A stretch of DNA of 64,000 nt. It comes from Cyanophora paradoxa. Its lineage: Eukaryota; Glaucocystophyceae; Cyanophorales; Cyanophoraceae. Shown piece by piece: positions 22,444-34,500 of this stretch (positions are counted from its first letter, which is position 1; the number at the start of each line of letters is the position of its first letter). A program made the position numbers and the translations under genes. Location of the stretch: positions 434,001-498,000 of the forward strand of contig QPMI01000482.1 of assembly GCA_004431415.1 (NCBI GenBank), in the 5' to 3' direction. The notes below the pieces were generated by a model that made no database searches, was not told the DNA's origin, and was given only the letters and a program-made list of their open reading frames with translations.

Positions 22444-23630
22444 GTCGGGCCCCACAGCGAGCGAGTTTGTGACCGTGATGCACGAGCGCGAGGCGAAACA
22501 CGGCTTGCAGCAGGCGTTCGAGCGGTGCGCGTTCGCCTCTCGCTGTGCTGTCAATGCGCATCTCGCCGCTCTTGCCGCATTTTGGCACTGCGTGTGCGCG
22601 TTCGGGAGCTCTGAATGCGGCGCGCTGCGCTCTGCGGTGGCGCAAGTTTGCGGCGGCGCTCTGAACTCCGCGGCGCAGGTTTTTCGCAAAGCAGCAGGGA
22701 CGTTGGTTAAGCGATCGCACGTACCATCACGTTGCGCACGAGCTGCCGCGAGGTGCGCCTTCTCCTCGCCTGCGCTGTTCGATCTCTCCTCACCCCTCGC
22801 GGCCGGCGCGGCTGCAGCGCACGTGGAGCGTAGCACAACGGACTTCACCATCGCATCTATCGATCGAGATTCAAAGGAGAAGGTGCGCGTGCGTTAGTAC
22901 CGCAGGCCAGCTCGCCGCGAGCAGCTCTGGTCCACAGGTGCTGACGGCGGTGAACAAGGAGCTCTCTCCCGCTGCCGTCGAGTGCGCTGTCGGCTTCCGT
23001 GTCCTCTTCGACACTATCTTGGAGAAGGTGCTGATTCCTGTCGATCCTCTTCGGTGCCGCTGGCTGACCCGCCGACGCAACAGGAGCACGTCCAAGGCGG
23101 TTGCGACGCGCTCTTCGTGCCGACAAACTTCGAGGCGAGTGCTGCCCATCGGGATGCAGGGTCTCTTGCAGTTCGTAGACCGTCGGACTTATTCTCACAG
23201 CGGCCGCGGGCTCGCAGAACAGCATCGTCAAGGGCACATACTACCGTGACCAGGGCTTCGAGGAGCCGACACCGAAGGTCTCGGAATTCACCTTTGACCC
23301 CGATAAGAACGAGGTCAGCAGGCTGGCCGACCGGATCTCATCGATCGCCTCGCTGACGCAAGAGGCGTGCAGCTCACGATGATAACGACGTACCAGCGCG
23401 TGACGAGCGTGGACAGCGTCATCCTCCTCAACGACAACACGCGGGTGCGCTTCGTCGTTCTCAAGATCGCACACGCCCCGCGCGCGTTCAACGGAGTCCC
23501 CGGGCGCGACCAGATCCGCAAAATCTTGAACTTCGCGCTCGACCGCGGCGGCAGCGACGGGCCCGGCGGCCGCGGCGAGCTGAGCATGGCCGGCTTCGCT
23601 CTGGAGCACCGCGCGGGGCCCGAAGCCTAG
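22442..23630 (+). CDS. Unrecognised protein, five or more exons
   Basis: No family recognised. Exon 1 (22442-about 22880) starts MSGPTASEFVTVMHERE and is Cys/Ala-rich up to IDRDSKEK, where a GTGCGCG donor follows. Later exons carry LTAVNKELSPAAVECAVG with FRVLFDTILEK (about 22940-23028, GTGCTG donor), EHVQGGCDALFVPTNFEA (about 23080-23135), NSIVKGTYYRDQGFEEP with KVSEFTFDPDKNE (about 23220-23315) and LTMITTYQRVTSVDSVILLN with FVVLKIAHAPRAFNGVPG (about 23370-23510), ending at 23630. The alternating hydrophobic pattern of the last exons suggests a folded alpha/beta domain. Splice signals agree with the local consensus, so the gene is probably real even though its function is unknown. Confidence 0.55.
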
Positions 23631-23772
23631 CCCGGCGGGCTCTTTTGGAGAACTAGTAATAATTTTAACATGATTCGAAAAGTATACAACTATGCAGATG
23701 CATACAGAAATACCGTGGCGAAGCAGAGAGCGGATAGCGTGACGAAATAGCGGGGCAGTTGGAGGGGGCGCG
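23631..23772. other. Short convergent spacer
   Basis: AT-rich stretch between the stop codons of two convergent genes, containing AACTAGTAATAATTTT. Probable 3' ends of both transcripts. Confidence 0.6.
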
Positions 23773-26700
23773 CTACAAGAGACCGAGGGGCATGCCGGAG
23801 CCGGTGAGGGGCGTCCCCTCCAGGCCGCCGCCGCCGAGCTGGTCCTCGCCCGAGGGCTCCAGGCCACCCAGCAGCTCGTCCTCCCCCACCTGCGGGGTAC
23901 CGTTTCATTCGGGGCTGCGCTGCCCGGGCGGGGCGGGGCGGGGCGGGGCGGGCCTCGTCGGCGCCGAGGGCGACGGCGGCGCCCTCGAGGCTCTCCTTCG
24001 TCTCCATCTCCTGCGCCCCCCGCGTCGGGCCCCGCGCCCCGAGGCGGCCGGCGCCGCGCACCCCGGCCTTGCCGCTCGCGTTCGTCCAGAAGGACGCCTC
24101 GCGGGACCAGCCCGGCCCCACCGCCCCGAACGCCCCCTCCGGCAGCCGCTGCCGGCGGGCTCGCGCCGGGGCGCGCGGGGGCGGGGCGCCGGGGCGGCAC
24201 GTGGACGGCGAGGAAGAGCATGAGGCGCAGGGCGCTGTCCTCGTCCCCCTCCGCCGCCTGCAGCACGAGCGGAATCTTGTTCCGCAGCTCCTCCAGCTGC
24301 CCCCCGCCCCGTCAGCGGCCCCCGCCGGGCCGGGCGGCCCGCTGCCGGCGGCCGCACCCGGGTCGCCGCGTCCGCCTCCTCCCCGCCCTCGTTACTGAGC
24401 ACGATGCGGTGCACGGGGGAGACGGGGTTGTCGAACGCCTGCGGGGCGGTCAGAGGCCGGGGCAGGCGGGGCGGGGCGGTGCGGGGCGGGCGGGCCTCGA
24501 CGATGGCGGCGAGGAGCATGCCGGGGCGCTCCCCGGGGGCGAGCTCGCGCCCGAGGGCGGCCTCGGCGCGCGCCTGGGCCGCCGCGGCGAGCTCCGCCAT
24601 CGCGGCGTCCATCGCGGGGCCCACGCCCTCCTTCGCCTCCTCGATCGCCTCGTCCACCGCCTGCGCCCCGCGCGTCGGACGCGCCGCGCCGAGCGAGCGA
24701 GCCGGGGGCGGGCGGGCACGTCGAGAGGCGCTCGTCCATGCGGCGCTGGTCGCTGCGGGGCACGTGCGCCGGCGGGTCCACCGCGTCCGCCAGCGCCTCC
24801 ATCGCCTCCAGCACCGCCCCCGCGCCCCTGCCCCGCCCGCCGCCGCCCCGTCACCGCTCCGCCCCGCCCGCGCGGCGCGGCGCGGGCCGGAGGCGCAGGG
24901 CCGCGCACCGCGCGCGTCCTCCGTATCGGGGTCCGCGCTGTTGTGGCCGGCCAGCGCCTCCGCGATCCTGCGCGCGGCGAGGCTCGGGCGCCCCGCCCCG
25001 CGCCCCGCCCCCGCCGCGCCGCGCCCGGCGGACCTGTGGATCGCCGCGAGCTCGGCGGCCTGCCGGGCGGGTCGGGCGCAGCGGCCCCCCGCCGCCTTGG
25101 CCAGCGCCGACTGGTACGCCTGCGGGCGGTCAGCGGGGCCGCCGGGACGGGCGCGGGGCGCGGGGCGGCGCGCCGGCTGGAGGACGTAGCGGAGGTAGTC
25201 GCGCAGGAACTCGTGCGGGTCCCGGTGCTCGGGCCGGCCCCGTCCCCCGCCGCCTGCGCCCCGCTCGCAAAGAGCGCGGGGGGCGGAGGGCAGCGGGCGG
25301 GGCCGGGCGGGCCGGCGGACCTTGATGGAGGAGGCGAGGCCGGCGATGTCGCGCGCGAGGTGCATCGGGAAGCCGTCGTACGCCTCCGCCCGCCACAGCT
25401 CCAGGTCCTACGCACCCGCCCCGGCGCCCGTCAGGGCGGGAGGGCACCGCCAGCGGGGCCCCGGGGCGCGCCTTGAGGATCTGGGCGTCGTACGCGGCGA
25501 GCAGGCCCGCCCCGACCGACGCGGCCGTGCCGGCCTCCGGCGCGCCATCCGCAGCGGCGCCCTCGGGGGCGGCAGGGCGGAAGGCGCCGCGGCCCTCGGG
25601 CGCGTCGCTCCGAAGCCAGTCCGCGAACTCGGTCATCCTCAACGCGCAGTCGCCTGCCGCGGCCTCAGGGAGCGGGAGGAGGAGAGAGGGGCCGCCGGGG
25701 CCGCACCGCCCTCCTTGATGGCCTTGGTGACGGCGTCGAAGCGCTCGAGAGCGCCCAGGACGAGCGGCTCCTCCCCGCCCGCCTCCCCCTCCGCCCGCCC
25801 GTAGAGCCCCTGCCGCGCGGTCGCGGGGCGCGCGGGGAGGCGCGGGCGCGGGGCGGGGCGCGGGGCTCGGGCTCGCCTCGGCCAGGGCGACGTGCGTGCG
25901 AAGGAGGGCGTCGTCGGGCGGCAGGACCGGCTGCCCGCGGCGGTCGCGAGGCGCCAGGAGGGAAGAGGAAGGAAAGGGGCGCACCCGGGCGAAGGCCTCG
26001 GGGCCGCTGCCGGGCGGAGGCGCGGTGTGGGCGTCGGGAGCGGCCCCTCGCCCGGCGTCACCGCCTCCGCCTTCTCGAGCACGTCCTCGTGGAGCGCCAG
26101 GATGGGCAAATACACCGAGAGCGGGTACACCGACTCCGCGCTCGCCGCCGCCTGCTCCACGATCGCCGCCTGCGGGCTTCCCTCGGCCCGCGCCCCGCCG
26201 CCCGCGCACCGGCCCGGGCCGGGCCCACCTGCGTCGCCTTGTCCGCGTTCCACACGTCCTGCGGGCCGCGGCCGCGTCAGCCGGTCCCGCGGGCGCCGGC
26301 GCGCGAGGGAGGGGAGCAGGGCGCGCCATCGCGAGCCGCTCGTCGTGCGCGCGCCGCGCCGCCGCGCCGCCCGTCCACCACTCGCCCTCGCCCGCCGCGT
26401 ACTCGCCCGCCGGCGGCGCCACGGCGTCCGCCAGCGCGTCCGCCGCCGCCTGCGCCGCCTCGCCGACCGTGTCGCTGCCGCCCTCGAGCCCGTCTGGCCG
26501 GCGCCGCGTCAGCGCGCCATGCCGCGGCGGTGGGGCGGGAAGGGGTGGCGGCGGCGGAAGGCGGACCGAAGACGGCGATACCGGTGTATGGCGCCTCGCT
26601 GGGGGCGCGGCCGGCGGCGAGCACGCCGCAGAGGCCGTGCAGGGAGTCAGCGACGGCGGACGGGTCGCCGTCCGAGCGGCCCCTGAACGCCTCCGCGAGC

Positions 26701-27111
26701 TCCCGGTGTACACCGCGCTGCACAAATACTCAACGATGTCCTCGGCACGCGCTTGGACCGAGAGACGGCGCACCCGCAGAAATGCGTCCAGGTCATGCTC
26801 CTCCTGCTCGTTCAGGGCCTCTGGCGTGAGCAGCCGCACGCGGGAGAGAGCAATATCCTGCGGTACAATCTCTCAGTGAAGGCGCCGAGCGGGATAAACA
26901 GGGGCTGACCTCAAGCTGCGTGAGCGCCGCGTGGAGCCCTGCCGGGTCCTCCCCATCCGCGGCGATCTCCGCCTTACGGACAACCTGTGACGATGAATCA
27001 GCGCTCCCAGCTCGCATTCACGTCTTGGCTTCCCGGAGGGCGCACGTCTTCGACAGCGGCTTTGTGTGCAGCTCGGTCCGCCTCGCTCATCTGTTCCCAG
27101 GCCCCCGGCAT
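23773..27111 (-). CDS. Large unrecognised helical protein, many short exons
   Basis: I do not recognise the family. More than twelve minus-strand exons read in order with CGCAG acceptors: MPGAWEQMSEADRAAHKAAV (start 27111), PEALNEQEEHDLDAFLRVRR with EDIVEYLC (about 26720-26825), SVYPLSVYLPILALHEDVLE (about 26080-26140), PPDDALLRTHVALAEA, VLGALERFDAVTKAIKEGG, MTEFADWLRSD, AYDAQILKARPG, AYDGFPMHLARDIAGLASS (about 25330-25385), HEFLRDYLRYVLQPA (about 25180-25225), AFDNPVSPVHRIVLSNEGG (about 24385-24440), LRNKIPLVLQAAEGDEDSAL (about 24230-24290) and a C-terminus ending GSGMPLGLL at 23773. It is mostly alpha-helical with no signal peptide or TM segment seen. The helical character suggests a scaffold or solenoid, but no function can be claimed. 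The opposite strand is also open because of GC bias; acceptor placement favours this strand. Confidence 0.6.
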
Positions 27112-28108
27112 CGCGGCCGCTGTGCAGCCGGTGCCGACGATTGAGCTCAGCGACTTCTCGAACGGGAAGCACACGGGGAGCAAGACGGCGGCTGCGGCGG
27201 GTTGGCTCCTAGGCCGCCGACCGGTTGGCTTTCGACGCGCGCTCCTCGGCTCCGCGGCCGGTCGGGGCGCAAGCTGGTTGAGCGGCTGCACCTTGCTGGA
27301 TGCGGGCAGAAGCTCAAATGCAACCAGCTGCAGCTCGGAGGCTGGCGCGGCAGTGGCGCCGGCGTGGGGGGTAGGCAGCCAGAGGAAAGGGGGGGGCGTG
27401 GTGGGGGGGGGGAGGGTGAGGGGGGGGTGGAGAGGGAGTACGAGCTGAGTGTGTTCGCGGGCCATGTGACCTTGCAGATGCTTGCGAGTGTCACAGTGCA
27501 CGTGTAGCCCTGTGAGCCAGCGTTCTTCTTAAGTTTTAACTTTTATATATTTAAGCGTCCAACTTCTTACGAGCGTTGCAATTGCAACTTGCAAGTTGCA
27601 AAGTACGACAGCGGCCGGCGGTTAGCGTGCCCGAGCGCCTCGCGGATCGACGCCCAAACCCTCCGATGTCCTCCGTATGTGTCTGTGGCGCTCAGGCTCG
27701 CGGCTCAGCATAGCTAGGAAGAGGTCAAGGGTACGCTCCAGCAGGCCGCCGGGCAGGAGTCAGGCCGGCGTCTCTTGCACGGCCGACCCCGGCAAGTCGC
27801 GGGCCTTTGCGGCTGAGTTTCAAAACACCTGCTCAGCGGATTGACGAAGGTCTATACTGGTGCTAAGACGGCTGAGCGGCGTCTCGCAGAGTGGGAGCAC
27901 GGTACCTCCATTCGATTGGAAAACTCCGCATGTGTCAGCCGGCTCACTCGGCGCGCGTACGCGCTCAGAGTGTCACGACATCGTGCAAGAGTTGGTCACC
28001 GGCGGCTGCTGAGCAGCCTGCGAGCGCTGGACGAACCCACCTAGCGGGAACCCAGCACAGGGGCCGCCGGCGGTCCCGTGAGCCCACCTTGGAGGAGCCT
28101 GCCGCACA
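27112..28108. other. Intergenic region with G/C-rich tract
   Basis: Divergent spacer between two genes. 27385-27430 is a G-rich run (C-rich on the minus strand), possibly a 5' UTR intron of the minus gene. 27530-27610 is AT-rich and contains the palindrome-like string CAACTTGCAAGTTGCAAAG. 27600-28108 is moderately GC-rich with open frames that I cannot support as genes. Confidence 0.5.
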
Positions 28109-31054
28109 GTGTCTTCGTCGTGGTACGCGCTAGGACCCGGGGCGGCGCCCTCGGGTCCCGAGATGGCAGTCGGCGGGCGCGCGAGCCCCGCGCCGATCAA
28201 CGCGCAAAGCTCCACGGGGCGCACGGTGCCCCTCAGCCACTCGGGCTCCTCCTCGTCCCTTCTGCGGCCCGGCGACACGTCGGGGGCCCCGCGCATGAAC
28301 GGGTCCAGCTCCGCCTCCAAGGTGCCCCCCGCCCGCCCGCCCGCCCCCGCCGGCGATGCCGGCTCCGGTTCCGACGCCGCCGGCGCCGGCGCCGCAGCTG
28401 CCGGAGCCGTACGCGGCGCTGGGGCTCGGCAGCTCCTCGAGCTCCACCCTCCCCGCCATCCTGCAGAGGAACGGGGCGGCCGGCGCCCCTCCCGCCGGCG
28501 CGGCCTCGGGGAAGGAGGGCGGGAGCCCGGCGGGGCGGCCGCGGAACCTGCCCGAGCTGCGCAACGGCCTGTCGCCCTCCGCCTCCGCCGAGGGACGGCT
28601 CCCCGACGGCGGCGGCGGCGGCGGCGGCGGCATAGACGCCGGCACGCAGGTCAAGCTCCAGGAGTTCCTCGCGCGGCTCAGCGTGCGCCCCGCCGGCCGG
28701 CGCTTCTCGCGCAGCGTTGGGCATTCCTTTGCTGAGGGGAGGCCGGCGCCGGCGCGGCACCCGCAGAAGGCGAACTCGGGCCTGCTGACGGCCCTCGGGG
28801 CGCTGACGAGCAAGGTCGAGAGCCTCGAGACCCGCATCGCCGTCCGCCCGCCCCGCCCTGCCCCCAGAACCCCCGAGCGCTCACCCCCCGCCGGCCGGCG
28901 CGCAGGACTCGGGCGCCGCGCGGAGCCCGACGCCGTCGCTGCGGAGCCCGAGCCGCCGCCGCTGCCGCCGGCGGGCCTCGCCGGTGCCGGGGAGGCGCAG
29001 CAGCGGGGCGTGCTGGCGGAGCTCGAGACGCGCACGGCGGTCGTCTCCCGCCAGCTCGTCTCCCTCGAGGCCCAGCTGCGCGCCGCCGAGGAGCGCGCCG
29101 GCGCCGGGGCGAGCGGCGCGGCAGCACGGACATGGCGCTGGTGGCGCTGCGCGTGCAGCTCGCCTCGCTCGAGAGCCGCCTGGGGCCCTCGAGGAGGCGG
29201 GAGGCGCCCCGGCCTCGCCAGCGTCGGCTCCCTCGGCTCCCCGGCGCCCTCGGCGAGCGCCGCGCCTCCGCCGGCAGCGCCAGCAGCGGCGGCCTCGGCC
29301 CCGCCGCCGCCGGCGGCCCCGAGGACGCCGGCGCCGGCACCCTCCGGCGCCAGATGGAGCTCGTCGCCGAGCAGGCGAGCGCCCCCCGCCGTGGGGAGCC
29401 CTGCGCCCCGCTCACGCCCGCCCGCCCGCGCGCTGCAGGTCATCACCAGGCGGCTTGTGGCGGTGGAGGAGCGAATCACCGCGCACCGGACGGAGGTCCG
29501 AGCCCTGCAGCGCCCCTTTCCGGCCCGCTTGAGCTGATTCGATCGCAGGCCGAGGACGCCCTCGCGCAGCTTCGGGTGCAGGTTCGAATCCGCGACGGGG
29601 CACTCTCGGTGCTCGCGGGGGCGGGGGCCGACCGGCCGGCGCAGATCGCCGAGCACCGGATGGCGGCCGGCGCGGCTGGGGCCCAAGGCGGGGAGAACGC
29701 GTTCGACATGCGCCAGATCCTGCAGGAGCGCCCCGCCGAGGGGGCCGGGGTGCGCCCCCCGCTGCTCCCGCTCCCCGCCGCGCTCTGAGAGGACCGCCCA
29801 GGACGTGAACCCGCGCCTGCTGGCGGAGCTCGAGACGCGGAGCAAGGACCAGTCCGACCGCCTCACCCTCATGGTGCCGCCTCCGCCTCGGACCCCGCGG
29901 CGCCCGCCTCGCCCGGCCTCACGGCGGGGCCGGCCAGTTCCGGGACGAGCTGCAGGTCGAGGCGGCGCGCTCCCGGGAGCTCCACGAGGAGCTCCGCGCG
30001 AGCCTCGCCCAGGTGCCCCCGCCCGTCCAGAAGCCCCGCGCCCGCCGGCCCCGACGCGGCGCGCCCCGCCCCCATCAGGTCCAGGAGGAGCTCGCTGCCG
30101 TGCGGGCAGGGCGCGAGCCGGCGCCGCCGGTGCCTGCGCCGGCGGGGGACAAGGGGGAGGAGGCGGCGGCGGGGGCGCCGCTGAAGGCGGTGGAGGAGCT
30201 GCGGGGCGAGCTGGGGCGGCTGGGGGCGCGGGTGGAGGAGCGGGAGAAGCAGGCGGCGGCGGCGGCGGCGCAGCTGGCCGGGGGGCTGCAGGGCCACCTC
30301 GAGGAGCTGCGCACCCGCCTCGAGCAGCTCCATGGCCGCCTCGACCGGCCCCCGCCCCCGCCCCCGGAGCTCGCCGAGGTCCCCCGCCCCCGTACCCCCC
30401 GGACCCCCCGGCCCCGCCCCCGCCCGACCCTCTTCTCCTCCCCGCCGCAGGTGAAGGAGCAGCTGGCGCGGGTGCAGGCGCGGCTGGAGGCGCCGCCGGC
30501 CGGGGTACAGGAGCTCGGGGCCGTCGTCTCGCAGCTCCAGGCGAGGCTCGACGCGCTCCAGGCGCCCCGCCCCCCCGAGGTGCGAGCCGCCCGGCCCTCT
30601 TTCCCCTCTGGCCTCGCCCGCCCTCCTCACGCGGGGCGGCGCGCAGGGCGGCTCCCGCCCGGGCTCCTCCGCTCGCCCGCCCTCCTCCCGCCCCGCGGCG
30701 GCTCCTTCACGGGCGCCGGCGGGGAGGCCTCGCCGGCCCCCGGGGCGGGGGCCGGGGCCGGCTCGGAGGGGGGCGGCGGGGAGGCGGAGCCGCGGGGCAG
30801 CGACGTGGACCGGGCGCTCGCGGAGTGGGAGGCCCGTAACCGGGAGACCGCCGAGCAGATCGCCCACAAGGTGCCCGCGACGGGAGTTCGAACCCGCTCG
30901 CCCGGAGAGGAGGCTGAGCTCGGCCCGCGCGCGCGCGCAGATGCTGGAGACTCTCAAGCGGGAGGCGGCGAAGACGAAGCAGCTGAAGGGCGAGCTCACC
31001 AAGGTCGTCGACAGGGTCTCCCGCATCGAGGAGCGCCTCCCCCCTCCGGCCTGA
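28109..31054 (+). CDS. Coiled-coil protein, Gly/Ser/Ala-rich N-terminus
   Basis: No family assigned. The N-terminal exons are low-complexity (NAQSSTGRTVPLSHSGSSSS; a Gly8 run near 28610-28632). Roughly residue 150 onward is a chain of short coiled-coil exons with heptad spacing: LTALGALTSKVESLETRIA (28783-28845), VLAELETRTAVVSRQLVSLE with AQLRAAEERAG (29010-29100), VALRVQLASLESRLG, ITRRLVAVEERITAHRTEV, LLAELETRSKDQSDRLTLM, AVEELRGELGRLGARVEE with QAAAAAAQLAGGLQGHL (30190-30300), VKEQLARVQARLEAP with VVSQLQARLDALQ, DRALAEWEARNRETAEQIAH, and a last exon LKREAAKTKQLKGELTKVVD ending at 31054. The motif LxELETR recurs, so exons may have been duplicated. A structural or tethering role is inferred only. 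Starts at 28109 and 28163 are both possible. Confidence 0.6.
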
Positions 31055-31571
31055 GGCGCCGGCGGCCCCGCGCCCCGAGATTCCAGTTGTTAATGTTCAG
31101 ATCGATCCCCGGATCTGTCGGGTCCTCGCTTTCCGAAGTTCCGTAGCAGGTAGTTCAGCCTAGTTTAACTACGTCGCATGCAGCTGCAGCGGTATTATCC
31201 ATCGCTTTGAATTTTTTTTGCGTATTTGCCAGCCAGTCCGCGGCAAGTGCAGCAGATGCCGTGCTAGTATTAGTACAGTGTTGGCCTTCGAATTCGTATT
31301 TGCATCGTATCTCTTGTTCAGAATCTGACAGCTAGCTAGGACTTCGTTTCTCTCGATCGCGAGCTCTCACTCAAGGTGCGGACCGCGGCCGGCCCGGCGG
31401 ATCCGGAGTCACTGCGCATGCGGATCCGGACAATTTGATCGCTGCTGGCTGGGGTACGCACATTAATTCGAAGTTGCGCGTTCGATCTTTCGACGTTGGT
31501 TGCAGCTGCAGCAGGCGCCTCGGCCGCAGCCAGCGGCCCCGCTGCACTGCATGCAGCGGTAAGCGAGCACT
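31055..31571. other. Intergenic, AT-rich
   Basis: Tandem-orientation spacer. It contains AT-rich DNA with CTAGCTAG, CTGCAGC and GATCGATC words. Nothing coding seen; promoter of the next gene is presumably near its 3' end. Confidence 0.6.
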
Positions 31572-34500
31572 ATGGCGGGGTCGGCCGTGCGCTATAGCTC
31601 CGGCGGCCGCCACCCGCCTGGAAACGGACGTGGGGGCGGCAGCAACAGGCACCACCGAGCGCAACCAGGGGAGAACGGCCCCTCTATCGACGTTGACGAC
31701 ACCGACCGCTCATCCGACGAGGACGAAGACTCGGCCGACGAGTACGCTGCCGACGGCTTCGTCGTGGATGACCACGATGCTTTGATTCCTGAAGACGAAG
31801 CGGATGTCCTCGGTAACGCGGAGAAGTGCGTCCGCAGCTTGCGCCGAGTCCACATTTCACAGCTGACCGGCGCTCGGGCAGGCAACTGCGGAAAAAGCGG
31901 CGGCTTAGCCGCGCAGCCGCAGCGGACAAGGAGAACCGCGCCAGCGGAACCAGGCCTGTGGCCAGCGGCAAGAGCGGAGGCAACGAAGCCGCAGCAAGTC
32001 GGCGACGGCAGCCGCTGATGGACGCGAACGCTTCGAACCGGGAGACCGCCCCGAGCGGAGCGTACAGACCGCACGGCTCGTCTTCGGCCCGCCCGGCCGC
32101 GTCCTCGAGCTCGGCCCGCCCGGCCGCGTCCTCGGCCCGCCCAGTCGCGTCCGCGCCGGGTCCGCCGCGGGCGCCGGAGAGCCGCGCGGCCGGCGCTCCT
32201 ACCAGGCCAGCTGCAAGAGCAGGGAGCGCCGCCCCGAACCACGCCGGCGCGTCCGCTCTCGCTCCCGGTCCGCCCCGGCCCACCTCGTTCGCGACACGGG
32301 GGGCCGACTGGCGCCGCAGGGGCCAGCGCGGCGACGGTGATCGACCTCATCAGCGACGAAGACGAGCCGATTCAGGAGACCCGGGCGAGCGCGGAGGCGC
32401 CGCTTCGGGGGACAGGGGCCCTTGAAGAGGGGCGAGAGGCCGCGCCGCCTGCCGCCGAGGACGAGGACGGCGGCAGAAGCAGGAGCTCGAGCCTCGGCAG
32501 CCCGGTTGCCGGCTCGGGGCCCTCCAGGCTCTCCCGGCTCCGCAAGAACGCCCCGAACTCGGGTGCGTCGATCCGGCCGAGCGGGCGCCAAGGGCTCGGC
32601 TGACGCGGCGCAGTGCCCGACGAGGAGGAGGAGGGGGAGGGGCCGCCCCCCGCCGAACCGGCCGCCCCCGCCAGCGGCCCTTCGGCCAGCGCCGCCCCTC
32701 CGGAGGCGTCCCGCCGCCCCCGGCTCCGCAAGAACGCCCCGGACTCGGGTGCGCGAGCGCGAGCGCGAGCGCGAGCGGCGCAGCGAGCTCGAAGGCGAGA
32801 GCCGCCTAACGGGCGAGCGCAGTGGACGATGCCGAGGAAGCGGACGTGGGCGGGCCCCCTTCCGCCGGGCCCGACACCCCGCCCAGCGGCCCGCCGGCCT
32901 TCCCCGAGCAGGCCGCCGCGAGCTGGGAAGGGTGTGGCGACTCGGATGGGGAGGGGGATGGGTCGGTGCGCTCGGCAGACATCAGCGGGCAGCCTACCCC
33001 GTTCAGCGACTCGGATGAGGGGGAGGCCCCCGCCCCGGAGTCCGCGCCAGCCTCAGCCCCGGCCCCGGCCCCGGCCCCGGCCCCGGCCGCGGAGACCAGC
33101 AGCCAAGCGTGGGTCCCCGAGGCAGTCCCGGGCGAGCGCCCCGGACCGGCGGACGATGGCGGGTCCGACACCGACAGCATTCGTGCGCCTGGCCCCTTCC
33201 CGCCGCGCCGCGCCGCTAGGCCGGCCGCGCCCTGACCCCGCCGCCGCCGCAGTGGAGCCCATCCCCGGCTTCAGCAAGCCGTACAACCACGCACCCCCTC
33301 CTGCCCCCTCCCGCTCACCCGCCCCCGGCCCCTCGTCGGCCCGGAGCCCGCCGTGTTGGGGTCGCGCCGACCTCTCGCCCGTCCCATCCCCGTTCCCGGA
33401 CCCGATCTGCGCTTCCCCCCGGGCCTCCCAGGCGTCTCTCGAAGAGGGGCGGGGGGGCGCCCCGTCCCCGCGCGGCCCCGGCGGCGCCCGCCGCCGGCCC
33501 CAGCAGACCCGTCGCGGAGACAGGGGGGAAGCTTCCCCGGACGGCTCCGAGGCGGACGGGGAGGAGGACGAGGGCGCGCGCGCGCGCGAGCCGCCGGGCG
33601 GCCGGCGCGCGGCGAAGCGGCGGACGAGCTCGAGCGCCCTGCGGGGCCGCAAGCGGAAGGAGGAGGACGAGGGCGAGGAGGGTCTTGCGCCAGCGCCGCC
33701 GGCCGGCCGCCGCGGGGCGCCGCGGGGCCGGAAGCGGAAGCCCGCCCGGGGCGCGTCCTCACCCTCGTCCTCGTCCTCGTCGTCTTCGGAGGAGGGCGAG
33801 CCTGCGCCTCGGTGGGCGGCGCGGGGCCGGCGGCGCCCTCGCTCTGCATCCTCGTCGCCTTCAGAGGGCGAGGAGGGGGCCCAGAAGAAGCGGAGTGCGC
33901 CCCCGCTCCCCGCCCCCCGCCCCTCTGCCCCCTTCCCCTCACCGGGGCCCCCCGACGCAGGACGCCAAGCGCGGGGCAAGCGGCCCGAGGCGGCGGGGAA
34001 GGGCAGAGGCGGCCGCGGAGGCAAGGCGAGGGGCGGGCGCCGGACAGACGAGAGCGAGTACGTGCAGTCGAACTGGAGCTTTCCTGGCCCCTCGCCCACA
34101 GTTTCGCAGTTTCGTGGTGAGCGACGGCGCTTCCATCGAATACGAGTCCGACGCCGGATCGGAGAAGATGCTCGACCAGGCGCGCAGCGCGCCGCTGGGG
34201 CCGTGGCGGGGCTGACGGGAGGGGGCGGGTGTGCAGGAGGAGGTGGTGGCGGAGGTGGAGCGGCAGCTGCAGGAGGAGGAGGCGCTCCGCGAGGAGCGCA
34301 CCATGGCCCGCGTGTCTCGCAACGTGGCGCGCCCCGCCCCGCCGCTCACGCCCCACCCCGCCCCGCTCGAGGGCCGCTCAGGGCGGGCGCAGGAGGGGTA
34401 CAAGCGGGGCGCCTCGGGCACGGTCATGGACGGCGGCATCCTCGAAGGTCCCCCGCCGCCCCCGCACGCCGGCGACGGGCCCCCTCCCGCCTCTCACTCC

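Noticed and set aside
29570-30910. Further TTCGAA/TTCGAATCC words (29577, 30886) suggesting tRNAs
   Set aside because: No cloverleaf can be folded around them; TTCGAA is simply a frequent word here.
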